Positions 12,119-24,800 of a DNA stretch of 64,000 bases are shown here, in pieces; the first letter of the stretch is position 1, and the number at the start of each line of letters is the position of its first letter. Under the pieces are notes generated by a model that was given only the letters and a program-made list of their open reading frames with translations, was not told the DNA's origin and made no database searches. The position numbers and the translations under genes were made by a program. The stretch is taken from NCBI GenBank assembly GCA_022606135.1, contig JABYQN010000003.1, positions 1,178,001 to 1,242,000 on the forward strand, in the 5' to 3' direction. This DNA is from Fomes fomentarius. Lineage: Eukaryota; Basidiomycota; Agaricomycetes; Polyporales; Polyporaceae.

Positions 12119-14237
12119 GTGGGGGACCCTGAGAGGAGATCCTCGGCTGTCGCCCTGGGCCGCCTTTCGGCCAGGGAGGGAGCGCCCGTGGCCAGGTCAA
12201 GGAGCGCGCTGCCGCTGGGCACGGACGCTGGTGAATCGGCTAGCGAGCTGCGAGCCCGGCGGCAGAGGCCTAGGAGGATGGATGAGATAGGCGTGTTCGT
12301 GGATCCCACTCGCTCAGGCTGCAGGCCACAGCTCGGCGCCCAGTCACTCGTCCGCCGAAGACATCGCTCGGCTCGCCAGCCCTGACCCCGGCTCTCGTCC
12401 TCTCACATCGAGCTCAGGACAGCGACGTTCCTTGTTCGCTGCCTTTGTCCAACAATAAACTCTCCTTGCGGCCCACAATAAGGCCATTTGTGTGATCACC
12501 GACAACTAGATAGGCGAGCACGTACGCGCACATCCCGCCGGCGCCGGCCCCCGCCATGTTTCCTGTTCGGGACACGCGTACGGTCGCATGAGTCATGGAT
12601 TACGCGCAAGAAGCGGGAGTTGTACGAGATGAGAGCAAGTCGTCCGACTCCCGTCTCTGGGTGCGACCACGCTGTTTTCAAGCTCCCGCCTATAATACGA
12701 CGGATGGCCAGGCCCGCCCAGTCTATGGTCGACATCGCCAGCCATCTGTTGCCAACTCTCCCTCGAGGCCCAGCCCGCCCCCAGGGCCACATTGACAGTC
12801 CTGAGCCAGATAGAGAAAGAAGGATAGACTGAATCAGATTCCGGAACAGAACAGCGAATCTCGCTACAACATCCACCGACCGACTCATCGTCCCTCCAAT
12901 TTTGGCACAGCGCCCAAACCCTCTCACTGGCAGCCTGCCGCTGCCCCCACTGTTCACTGACCCCCACCCCTCTTTTCGACTCGAGTGCCAGTGCGCTCCT
13001 GTTCTTCCCTTCATCCGTCTACACCCCTCTATCTGACTCCCACGGCGCCTAGTTCCCTCTGTCTCTCTGCCCATCTTCCCATAATTGAAACCAATCTCGC
13101 CGAGTTCCTGATGGTGATGCCCTTCCCGTGGCCTTCCATCGAATGCGAACGCCTGTTGCCAGTCGCCAGCTCAGCAGCATCCCAAGCCCGTCCGTCGTCC
13201 TGTCTCGTCATGGAATCCTCACTCAATGGTTCATCATCGCCTTCTCCTAATCTACCGTGTGAACGCCTTCCAGGCTTCCGAATCCCATTCACTCTCATCA
13301 ATTTTCACTTTCTATCCTCTTTCCTGGCACCCTCATGCTATATACGGGACATCTGCGATGGGTAGGAAACGGGATGTCCCTAGTCACACCTGGCATTAAT
13401 GCGAATGCCAGCCTATCGTGACCGTGCTATCCTCTCTATGCGCGATATGCCGGCACTTCAAAAGCTTCATGCACATCGCCAGGTCACTCGCCATCGCTAC
13501 TGATCGCTTCCAAACTCACAGTCTCTCTCGCAGCCTCTATACTCACCGGCAGTCACACCTCACAGTCACAGGTCACAGGCTAGGTCACTTGAAGTTCCGA
13601 CCTGATTCACTCTGCCCATAATCTGCGTGTCAGGAAAGCTTACCTTACGGCAGCAGCTCGCCTTCCTCCTCGCGTACCTCCGTCTCTAGCCTCCTCAGGC
13701 AGACCATCCATCGGGCTTCTCGCCCTGGTTCTTTCATTTGCCCTCTTCTACACCAAGTACTCAAGTGTTTACAGTGCTCGGCAATCCACGTGAAGCATGC
13801 GCCTCCTCCGCCTCCGCGCCCCAGATACGTGGAAGCAAGCGTCGGGTAACAAGCCTCAGTCGGTTCGTTGTATGATATGCATGTGTATGTGTTAGGCACT
13901 CATTTACCTGCGCCTGTCGTTCACAGGATACGTGTGTCGTGCGCAGCGGATGGCCACCCGGCGATGCTCCACGTAAATATATCTACGTCTCTCAGGCCCG
14001 CCACTTCGACGATAGAGAACCGGACAGAAGACTTTGCGTTTGCGCGACGTATATCCGCCCGCACGGGTTCGTGCGCTGAATTGACGACTTGACTTCCCGC
14101 CTTCCTGCTCTGGGCGGACGTGCCAGACTCCAATCAACTTCGTCCTCCCGGCGTTCTGGCCTGCAGATGTTCCCGGCCGCTAGCGTAATCTGTGTGCATG
14201 CGTCTGCAGGCAGGGTGGCTCCGCGGCGTATCAATCG

Positions 14238-14257
14238 TGCTGCTGCTGCTGCTGCTG
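14238..14257. repeat. (TGC)n microsatellite
   Basis: Six TGC units in a row plus a partial unit, in gene-poor DNA. Confidence 0.8.
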
Positions 14258-17200
14258 GCTGCATGGAGAACGCGAGAGAACACGGACACACGAAGGTGTC
14301 GATGTGCAATGGATGTGCGTCGGGCAGGAACGGACACGAATCGCACGACGCATCATCACTCGGTTCGGTTCGGTGACACAGAAGGGAGGTTTCGCAATTG
14401 TACGAACTCCGAACGTTCTGCAGGACTATCTGCAGCGGTACTAGCGGCCGCTAACTGCCAGCGCATGTGTGACGCGACTGCGCATGCGGAGGATGCACGC
14501 CCCGTACGGACGGCGATATGCGCGTGCACATAGGCATGAATATGAGTGACAATTGGCACTCAGCGGTCAGCACTCATGGGGTAGAAACGTCTCGAATGCC
14601 GGCAGAATCCTCGATACACAACATGCGTACACCGTGCCTCCCCTCGCACTGGCACAACGTGTATGCGATGCGGCCCCACGGTCACGCTTCCACCTCTCTC
14701 TCCCTTGTGGTTCTCAGCCCCCCCACCCGCCTCCCTCCCACTCCATGGTGCTCCGTCTCTTCCTCGATGAGCGGTACAGAGATACCAGGCTGGGTGCAGA
14801 TGATGGCACTGACGCGGGTGCGCACAGGCCACATGATGAGTGTTCCGGGAGATGCCAGTGGACATAGCCGTGGAGGACGTGAATTAGGAATGTGGAGATG
14901 GGCGTTCGTGGAGGATACGATACAAGCTTGGTGCATGCGTATCCGCTGCGCCGGAGCTGGCATTACTGCATGTTTTTGTGTCCCGCGTACGTACACGCCC
15001 CAGGCCACGGGTAACAGATGCAGGTGGGCGCGTCAGTCTGTCAGTGGATTTTCTGTCCACTTGTCCGCTGTTCTGTGTCCAGGGGTCGCTGACGGCGGGC
15101 AGAAGCTCGTGTGCGGGATATGTATGGGCCGTGTTCACCCGTCTTGCTTCGAGTTCCGTTCCTTGTTTTGCGGCTTGCCGCTGTCGACATGTGCCAGACA
15201 GTTGTCTTGGCGGTCGAGGAGGCCGCACTCACGCTGGGAGACGCAGCCCGCTAGCAAAATTGCTATCTGTTCTGCGTCGTGTTGTGGCGTCAATGTGAAT
15301 GTTTGGAGGCGGTGGGAAGGCGAGTGGTGGATGGCGAAGGCTGAGTTTGAAGCTAAAGAAGGACACGTATGCTGCCGGTGCGAGAATCACAGTGCAATAC
15401 ATCAATGTTATCACCCACCACTTCACGCCTGCTCACGGGAGGACGGTGGGCTGGGAGAGACGTGCACCGCCGGTGGCGATAGCGGAAGCGAGCATATGCG
15501 TGCTCGGATTGGCCGGCCAGCTGCGCGCCCAAGTGGAAGAGGAAGAGAGAAGGCAGGAAGGCACCCCGTCGCGAGCCGCCCGCGAACTCCTCAGATATCC
15601 GGTCGTGGTGCCAGGCAAGAATAGCGACGCCTTCGAGAGCGTGCACAGGGTTCCAATGGCGCCATTGTGAGCCCAAACGCAAATGCTAAACGGCGGGAGA
15701 CTCGACGCTCAAGCCGCGGCGTACCGGTGAGGGCACTGCCGCCGCACATGCACGCCGCCATGACTGCATGTGGACGGGGCGGTTACCCAGGCCAGAGAAA
15801 GAGAGCCAGCGGTGCAGGAATGCAGGAATAACAGGGTTTCGGTTTGAGCAGAGAGGGCGGCTCATACAAAGAAGCTAATAGAGTGCAAAATGTGCTCGCG
15901 CCGTCGGGATACATCGTTCGCACACTCGCATAATGGCTGTGCCATGAACGATAGAATTAATAACACCATAGTAGTGTCTTTGATCATCCTCAAATGAAGG
16001 CGGGGCGCATTCGATGAGAAGTGGAACGTGGCCGAGAGGAGCGCGCGGTTAAGACGGCGAGGACCGGCCTCGACCTTCACGGTACGTAGTGGGGGGCGTC
16101 ACTGTGGACGAAGGATGACGATGAACGCCAGGGGGCGGACCATAAGATCGCGTTGGCGTCGTGGAATCTCATCGAACTCAAACCCAGGAGTTGGGTTTTG
16201 ATGAGCGCTGCTGCGGGGTGCGGTCGTCGTCGAAGATGCGCGTCTGCTGCATATGGGAGGGTGAGAACCGTTTCTGACGGTGTGCACACCATAGGAAGCA
16301 GTAGGGTCGATGGAGATGCTCCAGGGGCAATAGAGAGGCATCAGATGCGATTAAGGCGTGCTGGAACTTGGTCCCGGGAGGATTCTGAGCTCTTTGCATG
16401 CGGCGAGGGCGGGGATGCCGAGCGGCCGTCAGCTTCCCGTCGCACGGAGGGATGGGGGATGCCAGGCGGCGTACTCGTATTCGTGTTCGAGGTCGAGACC
16501 GCGGAGTGGTTGTATCTGCATGTGGCGCTGCCGACTTGGACAGCCGTCCATCTGAACGGGCAAGTCGTGTTGTATCATAGCCGTCTTTGACTGTTGATGT
16601 CGTACGCATGATTGCGGGACAGTGGAACACCACTGTATGGTTCATGTTCCACGTACATGGGCGTTCAGGAGACCGCCGCCACTGATAAAATTTGCAGGGT
16701 GGTGTATACGTATGCATCGCCCTTTTGGTACTTACTGCTGAGACACATAGGCGGTGAGTCACCTTCGAGAAGCAATGCGTGTGAGAGTGGCACGTACCCA
16801 CACGAGGATATCGGCCGCATCAAAGACGCAAGATGCGAAGGACGTGACAGACCTGTATGGGCCATCGTTTCCACCAGCACATTAAAATTTTCCAGCCCGC
16901 CGGCAGATCGTGATGGCACAGTTGGAATATTTGAACTGAAGGCAAAGACGGCGCTCGATGGATGTGCGAGCGCGGGCGCCGGATGCATGGAAGCGTGAGG
17001 GGAGAAGATGTGGCGACGGGCATTGGCACTTGCCGGGATCTCACAGAATACGCAGGCCAGATAGGGAGAGCGAATTGCATCTCATAGAATCCAGCGGGGG
17101 CGCGCGGTTGAGGGCGCGAAGTTGGAACGTCGTGTGGGCGTTCATCCATCGCAGTTCTGTGACATCGGCAGGGCGGACTAACGGGGCGCATTTGAGTATG

Positions 17201-18225
17201 TTGTCGAGCCTGGCAAGGATGTGAACGCCAGAGATGATTCGGTGAAGAGATCTGAAGAATTGGGGGAGAGGTGGACGCCGCCGCCACTGCCAACAAGCTC
17301 GGTCACTGGGAAGGGGGGTTTCGCCGGAAGGGAAAGATGCTGACTAGCGGATAGATCAGCTCCGAGAGTTTCTGCCTATGTCTGGATGTGCTGTGGTGGC
17401 GTAGTAGTAATTAGACGACAAGGTGTTCACAGATAAGTAGGTATTACATTGAAATAGATGATGCATGGATGTTTGATTCATGACACTAATGGGGTTGGAA
17501 CTTGACAGTGGCGTCGAGCGAGTCGAAGAGAGTCGGGCTGCGGAGAGAATCGAACATGGAGGATCAAGACGGAAGGGAGGCGGCGCGTGAGGAATTCGTC
17601 GGCGGCAGGGGAGAGAGCCGCGGAGGAGAGGAAGGCGGGTGGGGAGCATGCGGCGAGGCGAAAGTGCATGTGTCGGTTATGCTCGACAATGACATGTAAG
17701 AGATTGCCTTGGGAGACCGGACGTCGTTCATCTGATGCGCAAGGGCAGGACGGAGGGAGGAGTGTTCTGGATGTTGTTGGAGAGATCAGTTTGATGACAT
17801 GATGCCGCAGGTGTGCATACCTCCGGGATTTCTGTACGGACGCTGGCCGCCGGGCGGTGAAGGACGTTGAAGGACAAGGTTAGTAGTAGTAAGTACTCGA
17901 AATGAGGAGCAATGGGAGATCGGAGAGTGCCGATCGAGCTTGTACGTGTTGGGTTGTGGGTCACTCTGGCGAATACGAGACCTGCCATACTGGGCGGACA
18001 ACGAGCTGGTTCAAACCTACCCATCAGATCGTCGTCCCTCACGCGTAGATCATTCAGCCGGATGAGGGCATTGTTGAATGTGCGCTCGACAGGCCATATC
18101 AGGAACGGTCGGCAAATGAGTGCGCACAGTCGCACTCGCGGGAAGCCTCGCGCTCGTCAGCTGTTTGGCGACTCTGGCGAGAGACACCCATCAGCCTCCG
18201 TCTCTCGCCTCAACAACCCCTCGAC

Positions 18226-18754
18226 TCCGAGAGTAGTGTATAGGGCAGAATTGTTTTGGGCAATTCTGCCGGCAGATATGGCACAACGGCAATTGCCAAA
18301 GGCGGCAAAATCTGGCAGATATTTGGCGCCCGCGCGAGTCCGTACCGCAATTTCTGCAGGATTCCTGCTCTCAATTCTAATCTCGAAACTTCCGAAGTGA
18401 ACTAGAGTGAATTTTACAGACTGAATGCGAGACAATGTCGACTAATCGGCCTTTGAGCAAGTGGACCCAATCACCCCGTCCGGCGTCTACCTCAGACTAC
18501 TTGTGGGATGGTCTCAAAACCTTCCAAATCGCCCCGATCCTCTCTTGTCGCATTTTGAAAGCTGTTAAAAACTTGTTTCTATACTTCCATCAGCTCTACG
18601 GGTCAGCATATGACGAGAATTGATTGTGTGCTCATCGGCGCTTAGGTTTATCTGCCATATTTTGCCCGCTACCTTCTCCGGCAGAATGGCAATTGCCGCT
18701 GGCACATGCCAAATGGCAGAATGGCAGCATTCTGCCTCGCACACTATCCGAGAG
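18226..18754. repeat. 8-bp target-site duplication flanking a transposon
   Basis: TCCGAGAG occurs directly before the element (18,226-18,233) and directly after it (18,747-18,754). A perfect 8-bp duplication is the insertion signature of the hAT superfamily. The lack of mismatches suggests a fairly young insertion. Confidence 0.8.
18234..18746. mobile_element. non-autonomous hAT-type MITE
   Basis: A 513-bp element with imperfect terminal inverted repeats. The left end reads TAGTGTATAGGGCAGAAT. The right end, reverse-complemented, reads TAGTGTGCGAGGCAGAAT. Similarity continues inward through a GGCA-rich subterminal array. The palindrome GGCAATTGCC sits 54 bases from the left end (18,288-18,297) and 49 bases from the right end (18,688-18,697). 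Such clustered subterminal motifs are typical transposase-binding sites in hAT elements. A perfect 8-bp duplication (TCCGAGAG) flanks it. It has no coding capacity for a transposase, so it must rely on one elsewhere in the genome. It lies in the gene desert about 1.3 kb from the 3' end of SHR3. Confidence 0.82.
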
Positions 18755-20034
18755 GTAAATCCGCCGATGAGACCAGCCCACAGGCCATCGCGACGTGGAT
18801 GGCGCCCCTTGATTCGCGAGCGGACTCTCTTATCCTCAATGCTTCTTCCAACTCTCTATTCCAGCATTATTTGTGGCACGACTACTCCTGTTCTCCCTGG
18901 TGGAGGCCTGGCTCGATCCCCTTCGCCGCTCGCGGTATGCACACCGCTTCCCAAGAGCCCACTTCTATCTCAGCCCGACCATGCCCCGACCGTCGGCTAA
19001 GCATCCTGTCCACTCGTCTCCGTAGATCTTGCGGTACGCACACGCACAGCTGTGGCCCAGAAATCATCATTAGAATGTGGATGTGGCCTGACTCTCCAGA
19101 TTTTCGCGCTCGTCGCTGTCCGCATGGAAATACTGAGGGCCATATCTCTGCTCTCACGACGCATGTGCCTTCCAGACCGCTCGCTCCCAGTCTCCATCCC
19201 CGCCGGCTTCTCAGTACGCACACCAACCGCACACGGCGGAATTTAGACCACTCGGAGTCTCCCACTACATCCACAGAACAAAGGCCGCAGCCTGGCATGA
19301 CAGGCAATCAGATACAGGAAACATAGCTACATACCTCGTCTGGCCGCCTGTACCGTTGCAGACCAGGTATGCAATGCGACGCGATGGCGACAGCGCCGTG
19401 TCTTCCTCTTCCATGGCCGTCCATCACCCATCACCCTCCCGCGCAACAAGAATCCAGGTCTACCCGGGGGACTAAGAAGAACACAACAAGAAGATGTCGC
19501 CACTCGCCTCGCCCCGCTCTCACTCACGGCAAAGGGCATATAGAAGGGAGGCACGCCCCAGCGGGGCATGGGCACCATATTCGATCGTGTCTCCCCCCAC
19601 TCTAGGTCCCTCTCCGCCAGCTTTCTCCTCTCCCGTCCTGAGAATTGACGGTAGAATCCCTCGGGCGCACCCTTCCCTCCGGTGATCTCCTCCCCCTGTC
19701 CGGTCTTCGTATCGCTGCCGTTCTCTCAGGTGACTCTGGGAACCTGGAGACTATCATCTCCTTCTGTGTGCTGAACACGCCTCACAACTTACGCAAGGCA
19801 CTCATCAGACGTAAGAACGCGTCGCTCCCAAGTCGCGACTCGCGCCCAGCGTGTTTACCGAATGGACGCGTTTGTCACGCTCAACGTGCTGCAACGATCT
19901 GTACTCACGTCAGATATCTCCCTGCATTTCCTGGCTCTTGCATCAAACCATCGACCATGACGACGTGAGTCTATAACCAAGGTCCGACTAGGCAAATAAC
20001 AACACATTGGAAACCATACAGGACCCAGCCTCCA

Positions 20035-21341
20035 TCACTTATCCTTCTTGCTCTCTGCTGCGGCGCCCTCGGTCTTCTCTCCGGGCGTACTCGCAGCTTT
20101 TTGCTTCTCCGCAGCCGCAGCCTCCGCGAGGAGCTTGTCCTCCAGCCGGCGCGCCCACTGCTCGCCCCCCTGTATGCACACATAACCGATATCATTCAGT
20201 AAGTCGATCAACCGAGGGAAGGGCGGAATAGGAGGGCGTGTGTAAGCGACAGGAATCACACGAATTTTGGCGGGAAAATGTGCGGGAGAGCGGGACGGGG
20301 GGACGACGCGACAGGTGAATGAGAAGAAGGGGTGCGAACACACCTGGAGAACGAGGACGCCTACGAGGCAGACGATGATGATCGTGTTCCCCGCGGAGAG
20401 AATGCGAAGGGCGTCGAGGCGGTCTTCCTCGGTGTCCACGTCCGCAATTGGCTCCACGACGGTCCGGCAGGACGGTATGTTGACAGTCAGGTAGACGGCG
20501 ATGGCGAATATGTAGGCGGCTGCGGTTGGTTATGTGAGCAGCGGGTTCGATGCATGTACATTCGCAGTTCGAAATGAGAACGAAGAGTGTGAATGAGAAC
20601 CGAATTGCAGATACAGATGAGGATGAGAAGCGGTAGTGTCTAATGAGTACAAGAATGTGTAGTTTGTTGCACGAGCGGTGCGAGACATGATACTTATATG
20701 GGACCACATGTGGAAGCACAATGAGAGTATTCGGCAGCGAGGAGAAGGACAACTCGAACGCGAAGAGGTTTGAGCTGAGTAGATGGACAGAGAGGGAGCG
20801 GTGACGGAGACGGCGAGGAAGGAACGTACCCAAGGAGGAGCCGTCGAAGAACATCGCGCCGTCATCCCACTTGTGCAGCTTGCCGAGCAGGCCGACGAGT
20901 CCCACCGCGATGACAGCGTGCAGCAGAGCCTGCGCGAATCCAAATGCGGTCGTCAGGGCGCGCGAGGCGGGGCGAGGCAGGGAGAGGTGCCGTCACGCGA
21001 GCATGTGCAAGCGGATATATGTGCAGAAAGCGAAGAGATGGTAGCACGTGCATTAGCGAGGCTCGAGAGGAGAGAGAAGGAGGGGACTCGCCTTGATAGC
21101 AGGCGGGGCGTTGTAGAACGTCGTGTAAAACTCGAAGCCGTCCCGGGCGACGTCTCCCGTGAGCGGCGAGAAGAGGATTCGGTAGTCAACATTCAGGCAT
21201 ATTGAGAGCACCCCTGCACACAAGAACGGAAGTGGCAGTAGAGGCGTGAGTGGTTGGTTTGTGAGGGGCTGGTTAACCGGCAAATGGCGCACCGAGGAAA
21301 AAGGAAACGGAGACGAGAACGGCAGCCTGTCGGTATCCCAT
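20035..21341 (-). CDS. SHR3: Shr3, ER chaperone for amino-acid permeases
   Basis: Five exons: 21341-21278, 21213-21092, 20929-20830, 20519-20344 and 20169-20035, giving 198 residues. Shr3 is an ER membrane chaperone that lets amino-acid permeases fold and enter COPII vesicles. The joined protein has the family layout. It shows four hydrophobic segments, an ER-lumenal loop with NVDYR and FSPLTGDVARDGFEFY, the NAPPAIKALLHAV segment, VGLLGKLHKWDDGAMFFDG, and a conserved DTEEDRLDALRILSAGN loop before the last membrane span. The tail is Ala/Lys-rich and cytosolic, ending KKDK, a possible ER-retrieval signal. The length matches the yeast protein (about 210). The second intron begins with GC (AAG|GCGAGT), and frame and conservation require it. 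The gene marks the edge between the gene desert and the dense cluster. Confidence 0.9.
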
Positions 21342-21868
21342 AGTCGCGCGGATTGGGCACTGTATCCTTGCAGTTGCCCGGTGCCAGGTCGCGGTAGCAG
21401 GGAGAGTGCAGTCTGAGACTCTGAGTGCGTCTGCGTCGCTGGCACGCCAAGACGCGTTCCTCGCAGCCATCGTGGGCGCTTTCGTTCGACGCGTCCGCCT
21501 ATCTTCGGACAGCCATCTGCGCGGCGCAAAAAAAGGTACATCACAGCAAAGCGAAGGAAAGTCGGATTGGATATACACCGCGGAAGGGTATAGTTCAGAC
21601 ATGCAGTTGTATACTAGACAGACCATAAATGTAGAAGCAATAGACATCGTCGCAAGTGCCGGAGAGAAGCGGCCCCCATCACCGAAACACAACGAACCAA
21701 CCAAGTCATACGCATACGTGTGCTCAAGTCCATGTCAATGCCATAACCGTGCCATACGCCGTGCCATATACACAATCTGCATACGTGCACTGATGGGCAA
21801 TCGTCGCAGCCTGTCGACCTCGTCTCACTTGAACAAATGTCGTGGAAATGCCGACACAGTTCGCGGCA
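21342..21868. other. intergenic, SHR3 promoter and RhoGAP 3' end
   Basis: A 527-base spacer between two genes on the minus strand. It must hold the SHR3 promoter and the 3' UTR of the RhoGAP gene. I see no further gene or clear motif. Confidence 0.6.
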
Positions 21869-24800
21869 TCATGTCGGTCGATGCGGAGAATCCGACGACG
21901 GTGAATGCGGATTCTGTACGTGCCCTTCGCCGCTGCTGTGGGGACTAGGTGGCCCCCCCTGAGACTGTTGCGGGCCCTGGGGCATTGGCTGTGGTGGAGG
22001 GCGCGGAGACGCCGGAAGGCCCACCATCCGACTGTGTCTTCTGCTCGCCTTATCGGTCGCGACGCTCAGACCGCGCGTCGCCGCCAGTTTCGCCGCACGA
22101 GAACGTGACAACGATTGCCCTTGCTGCGAGTAGTCTGAAGGGTCCGCAGGTTCGACGTAGATAGCCTGTGGTGCATGCGTCGAGCTGGAGGCTGCCGAGG
22201 ATTCTACATAAGACTCCCCGTCGTTCTCCGTCGTGGCTTCTGGGCTGCTCTCTTCGAGCACATCGTCGTCGTCGTCGGATTGGGCATCTTCTTGTTGCAC
22301 TGTGGGTGTAGGACAAGCGAGAAGGGACGTGATGTCAGAACAGATGTGAGGGAATAGGAAGGATGAAATGCATTGCGTACCTGGTAGTGCCCGGCCAGAG
22401 AGCCCAAGCATTTGGTCCGCTGCGGCCTCAGAATAGTGCTGGCTATTCCGACGAGCGGCAGTTGGATTCTGAGCTTCCTCACTGTCGGTGGGCGCCGCGG
22501 CCTCGTCCAGAGTGCCGTCAACGTTGAACACGCGCTCGAACTCTCCAAGCATCAGGCTGAAGACACCCGCAGGAATGCCAAGCGTCGGGCTGAAGACGAT
22601 TCCAACATTGCGCATTGTCATCTTGTTCACGCCTGCGTTTTGGACGATGAGGATCAGGTGCGCAGTGAGCGCGCGCAAGAGGCTGTAGTTGGTTAAAGGA
22701 AGCGAGGAAATGAGATATGAAAGCTCCTTGATCCTTTCTTGGGGATTGACGAAGTCTGGACCGGCGTTAGTTCTGTCATACACAGTACGGGGCCCGGAAC
22801 AGTGACATACCGATAACAGAGAGGAAACGCAGGTGGAGATCCCGCGTAAGGATGCTTGCGGGAAGTTCCCGAAGGAACGTCTTGAGCAGGCCAGCTATAG
22901 CGTGCGGATCCCAGTATTCGTCTGACGCGAGCAGGTCCACATCACCCTCTGCAGATAGGACGGTCAATGTCGGGTCCTGTACGCGTGTCATACGCATGAA
23001 CCGCACCTGCATTGAAGCGGTCCTTCAAACTCTTGATCACAGCTGAGCTACCACTCAACCGGTAGATACCCTCTTCCTGCTCTGCCTTCTTCGCCTCAAG
23101 GTACTGTATACATCTGAAGACGATCGCGGGCAAGCTGGCAATCTGCGCAACATCCAGCGATTCCTCCAAGCTGACACCAAAGACTGCTCTGGGAATGTAT
23201 GTCGGCATCGCGGCAGGGGCTGGCTTGTCTAAAGAGATGGCACGGAACGTTCATTCTCTGTCTGTGTTGCGTCAGAAAGGAATGTTGTACTTACCATGCG
23301 ACTTCCCAAAGCCCCAGTTCTTGAATGAGCGAGACTTGGTCTTTTCCCGTCGATCGTTGCTCGTGGGCACAGGCGGAGGCTGCTCGGGTGGTGGGGCATC
23401 CTTGGTACCAAAGTTGTAGCCAGCAGGGAGGGGCGTGCCATTCATGGGGCCCGAGATCTTGACCTTGCCGTGGGTGTCCACACGAGGCGTGTTGGGATCC
23501 TTCTCCGGTGAGGACGATCGCTCAGGAATTGAGGGTGGCTTCATGGACATGCGCTGCTTCTTCTGTCGCTTGAGCTGCTCGGGCGACCGGACAACAGTAG
23601 CACGCTGGTCCATGTCGCCGTAGTGGCCGAGCTCGGAGTTGGCACGCTGGGTCGGCCGAGGAGCCATGTCTTGTTCCTCGGCAAGTGGCGACGAGACCGG
23701 GAGTGAGCTCGACAGCGGTGCCTCTGCTTCCACCAAGGATTGTGCGATGGATGACTTCGCTGGACTGCTCGAGATAGAAGACTCGTCGGGGTACTGGGGA
23801 CCATTGAACAGCTTAGCGTTGTTAGGGTCCTGCGACAGTTGCGAGATGGGAACTGCTGGGCCCTTGGCGATCAGGACGTCCTTTGTTGTTCGACGGACAG
23901 GAGTGCCGTGAAGATCTGTGGGCGGGTTCGAACTGGTGCTCGAGCGTGGTTCCCGTTGTACGGCGCTGGACAGCGACACAGGACTCGGGGCGGCGCCTGC
24001 AGACAGGGCCACCTGGTCCTCGTTGTACGTGCCCGACACATAGCGGACGAGCTCCTCGACCCATGAATCACGCTCCATGTCGCTCTCCGCACAGAGTACG
24101 TGTCTTGCGATAGACCCGGTGGGACCCCGTTTTGCCTCGATGATGAGGAATGCATGACGATATTCGTTGTCTTCTTCGCCTTCTCGCTTCTCTGGGGTCC
24201 GCTGCTGTCTCCCGATTTGGGCACCGGTGATCACGATGGAGCCTAAATGCGTGCCACCGCGCTGTGTGACACAAAGATACGGTATTGGGTCAGCATATTG
24301 GATGGTTTGCACAGGGACAATCAAATGTCCACACGCTGATGCGGGCGGGAAAAGATAGCATTGTGCCAGGCGTAACTCACACTTTCGTAGTATTCAAGAG
24401 AAGGACCTTGGAGCACGAAGTAGCGTGTCTTCCATCCACCGAAGTTCTTGCCTCGCTTAGTGAGGTATCCTTCCTTGTAGCCAGCCTGGGAGACGGGCTT
24501 CTGCGCGTCCCGGACGATGTCCGAGGTGAAGAAAGCGACAATCTCGTCCTTGTTCTTCACTGGAAGAGAGATAAGCGACCTAAGGTATGCCTCGAGCGCA
24601 GCCTGGATAGCATCCAGAAGAACCGTCAGCAATTGTTCGAGACGCGGAAGAGTTAGGGTTTAGTCGCACGAGGCGAGGAAGGGGCAAGAGAAATCGCAGA
24701 AGCAGCAGCAGAGAGCAACCGATGAGAGCCACATCAGATCTCCTAGTTCGCACGCTGTTTTGCGAGAGGTCTCTCGGGCTGCGGCGAGTGAGTGTGGCCG

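Larger units (their letters stand above)
11854..20034. other. gene-poor region with scattered elements
   Basis: No gene is supported between the Ecl1-like gene and SHR3. An ATG-started frame of 368 codons lies at 14,518-15,624 on the plus strand. It has no recognisable domain and overlaps long antisense frames, so I do not call it. A stretch near 12,118-12,504 begins TGTGG, carries AATAAA and ends CACCGACA. It is vaguely reminiscent of a retrotransposon LTR, but no partner copy or target duplication is seen. The clear element here is the hAT-type MITE at 18,234-18,746. Confidence 0.55.

Noticed and set aside
12118..12504. possible full LTR retrotransposon
   Set aside because: No second LTR, primer-binding site, polymerase motif or target duplication is visible. 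Kept only as a low-interest lead.
18005..18025. tRNA B-box-like GGTTCAAACC
   Set aside because: No A box at the right distance and no acceptor or anticodon stem pairing around it.
24653..24663. telomere-like TTAGGGTTTAG
   Set aside because: A single unit within an intron of the RhoGAP gene. No array, so probably chance.
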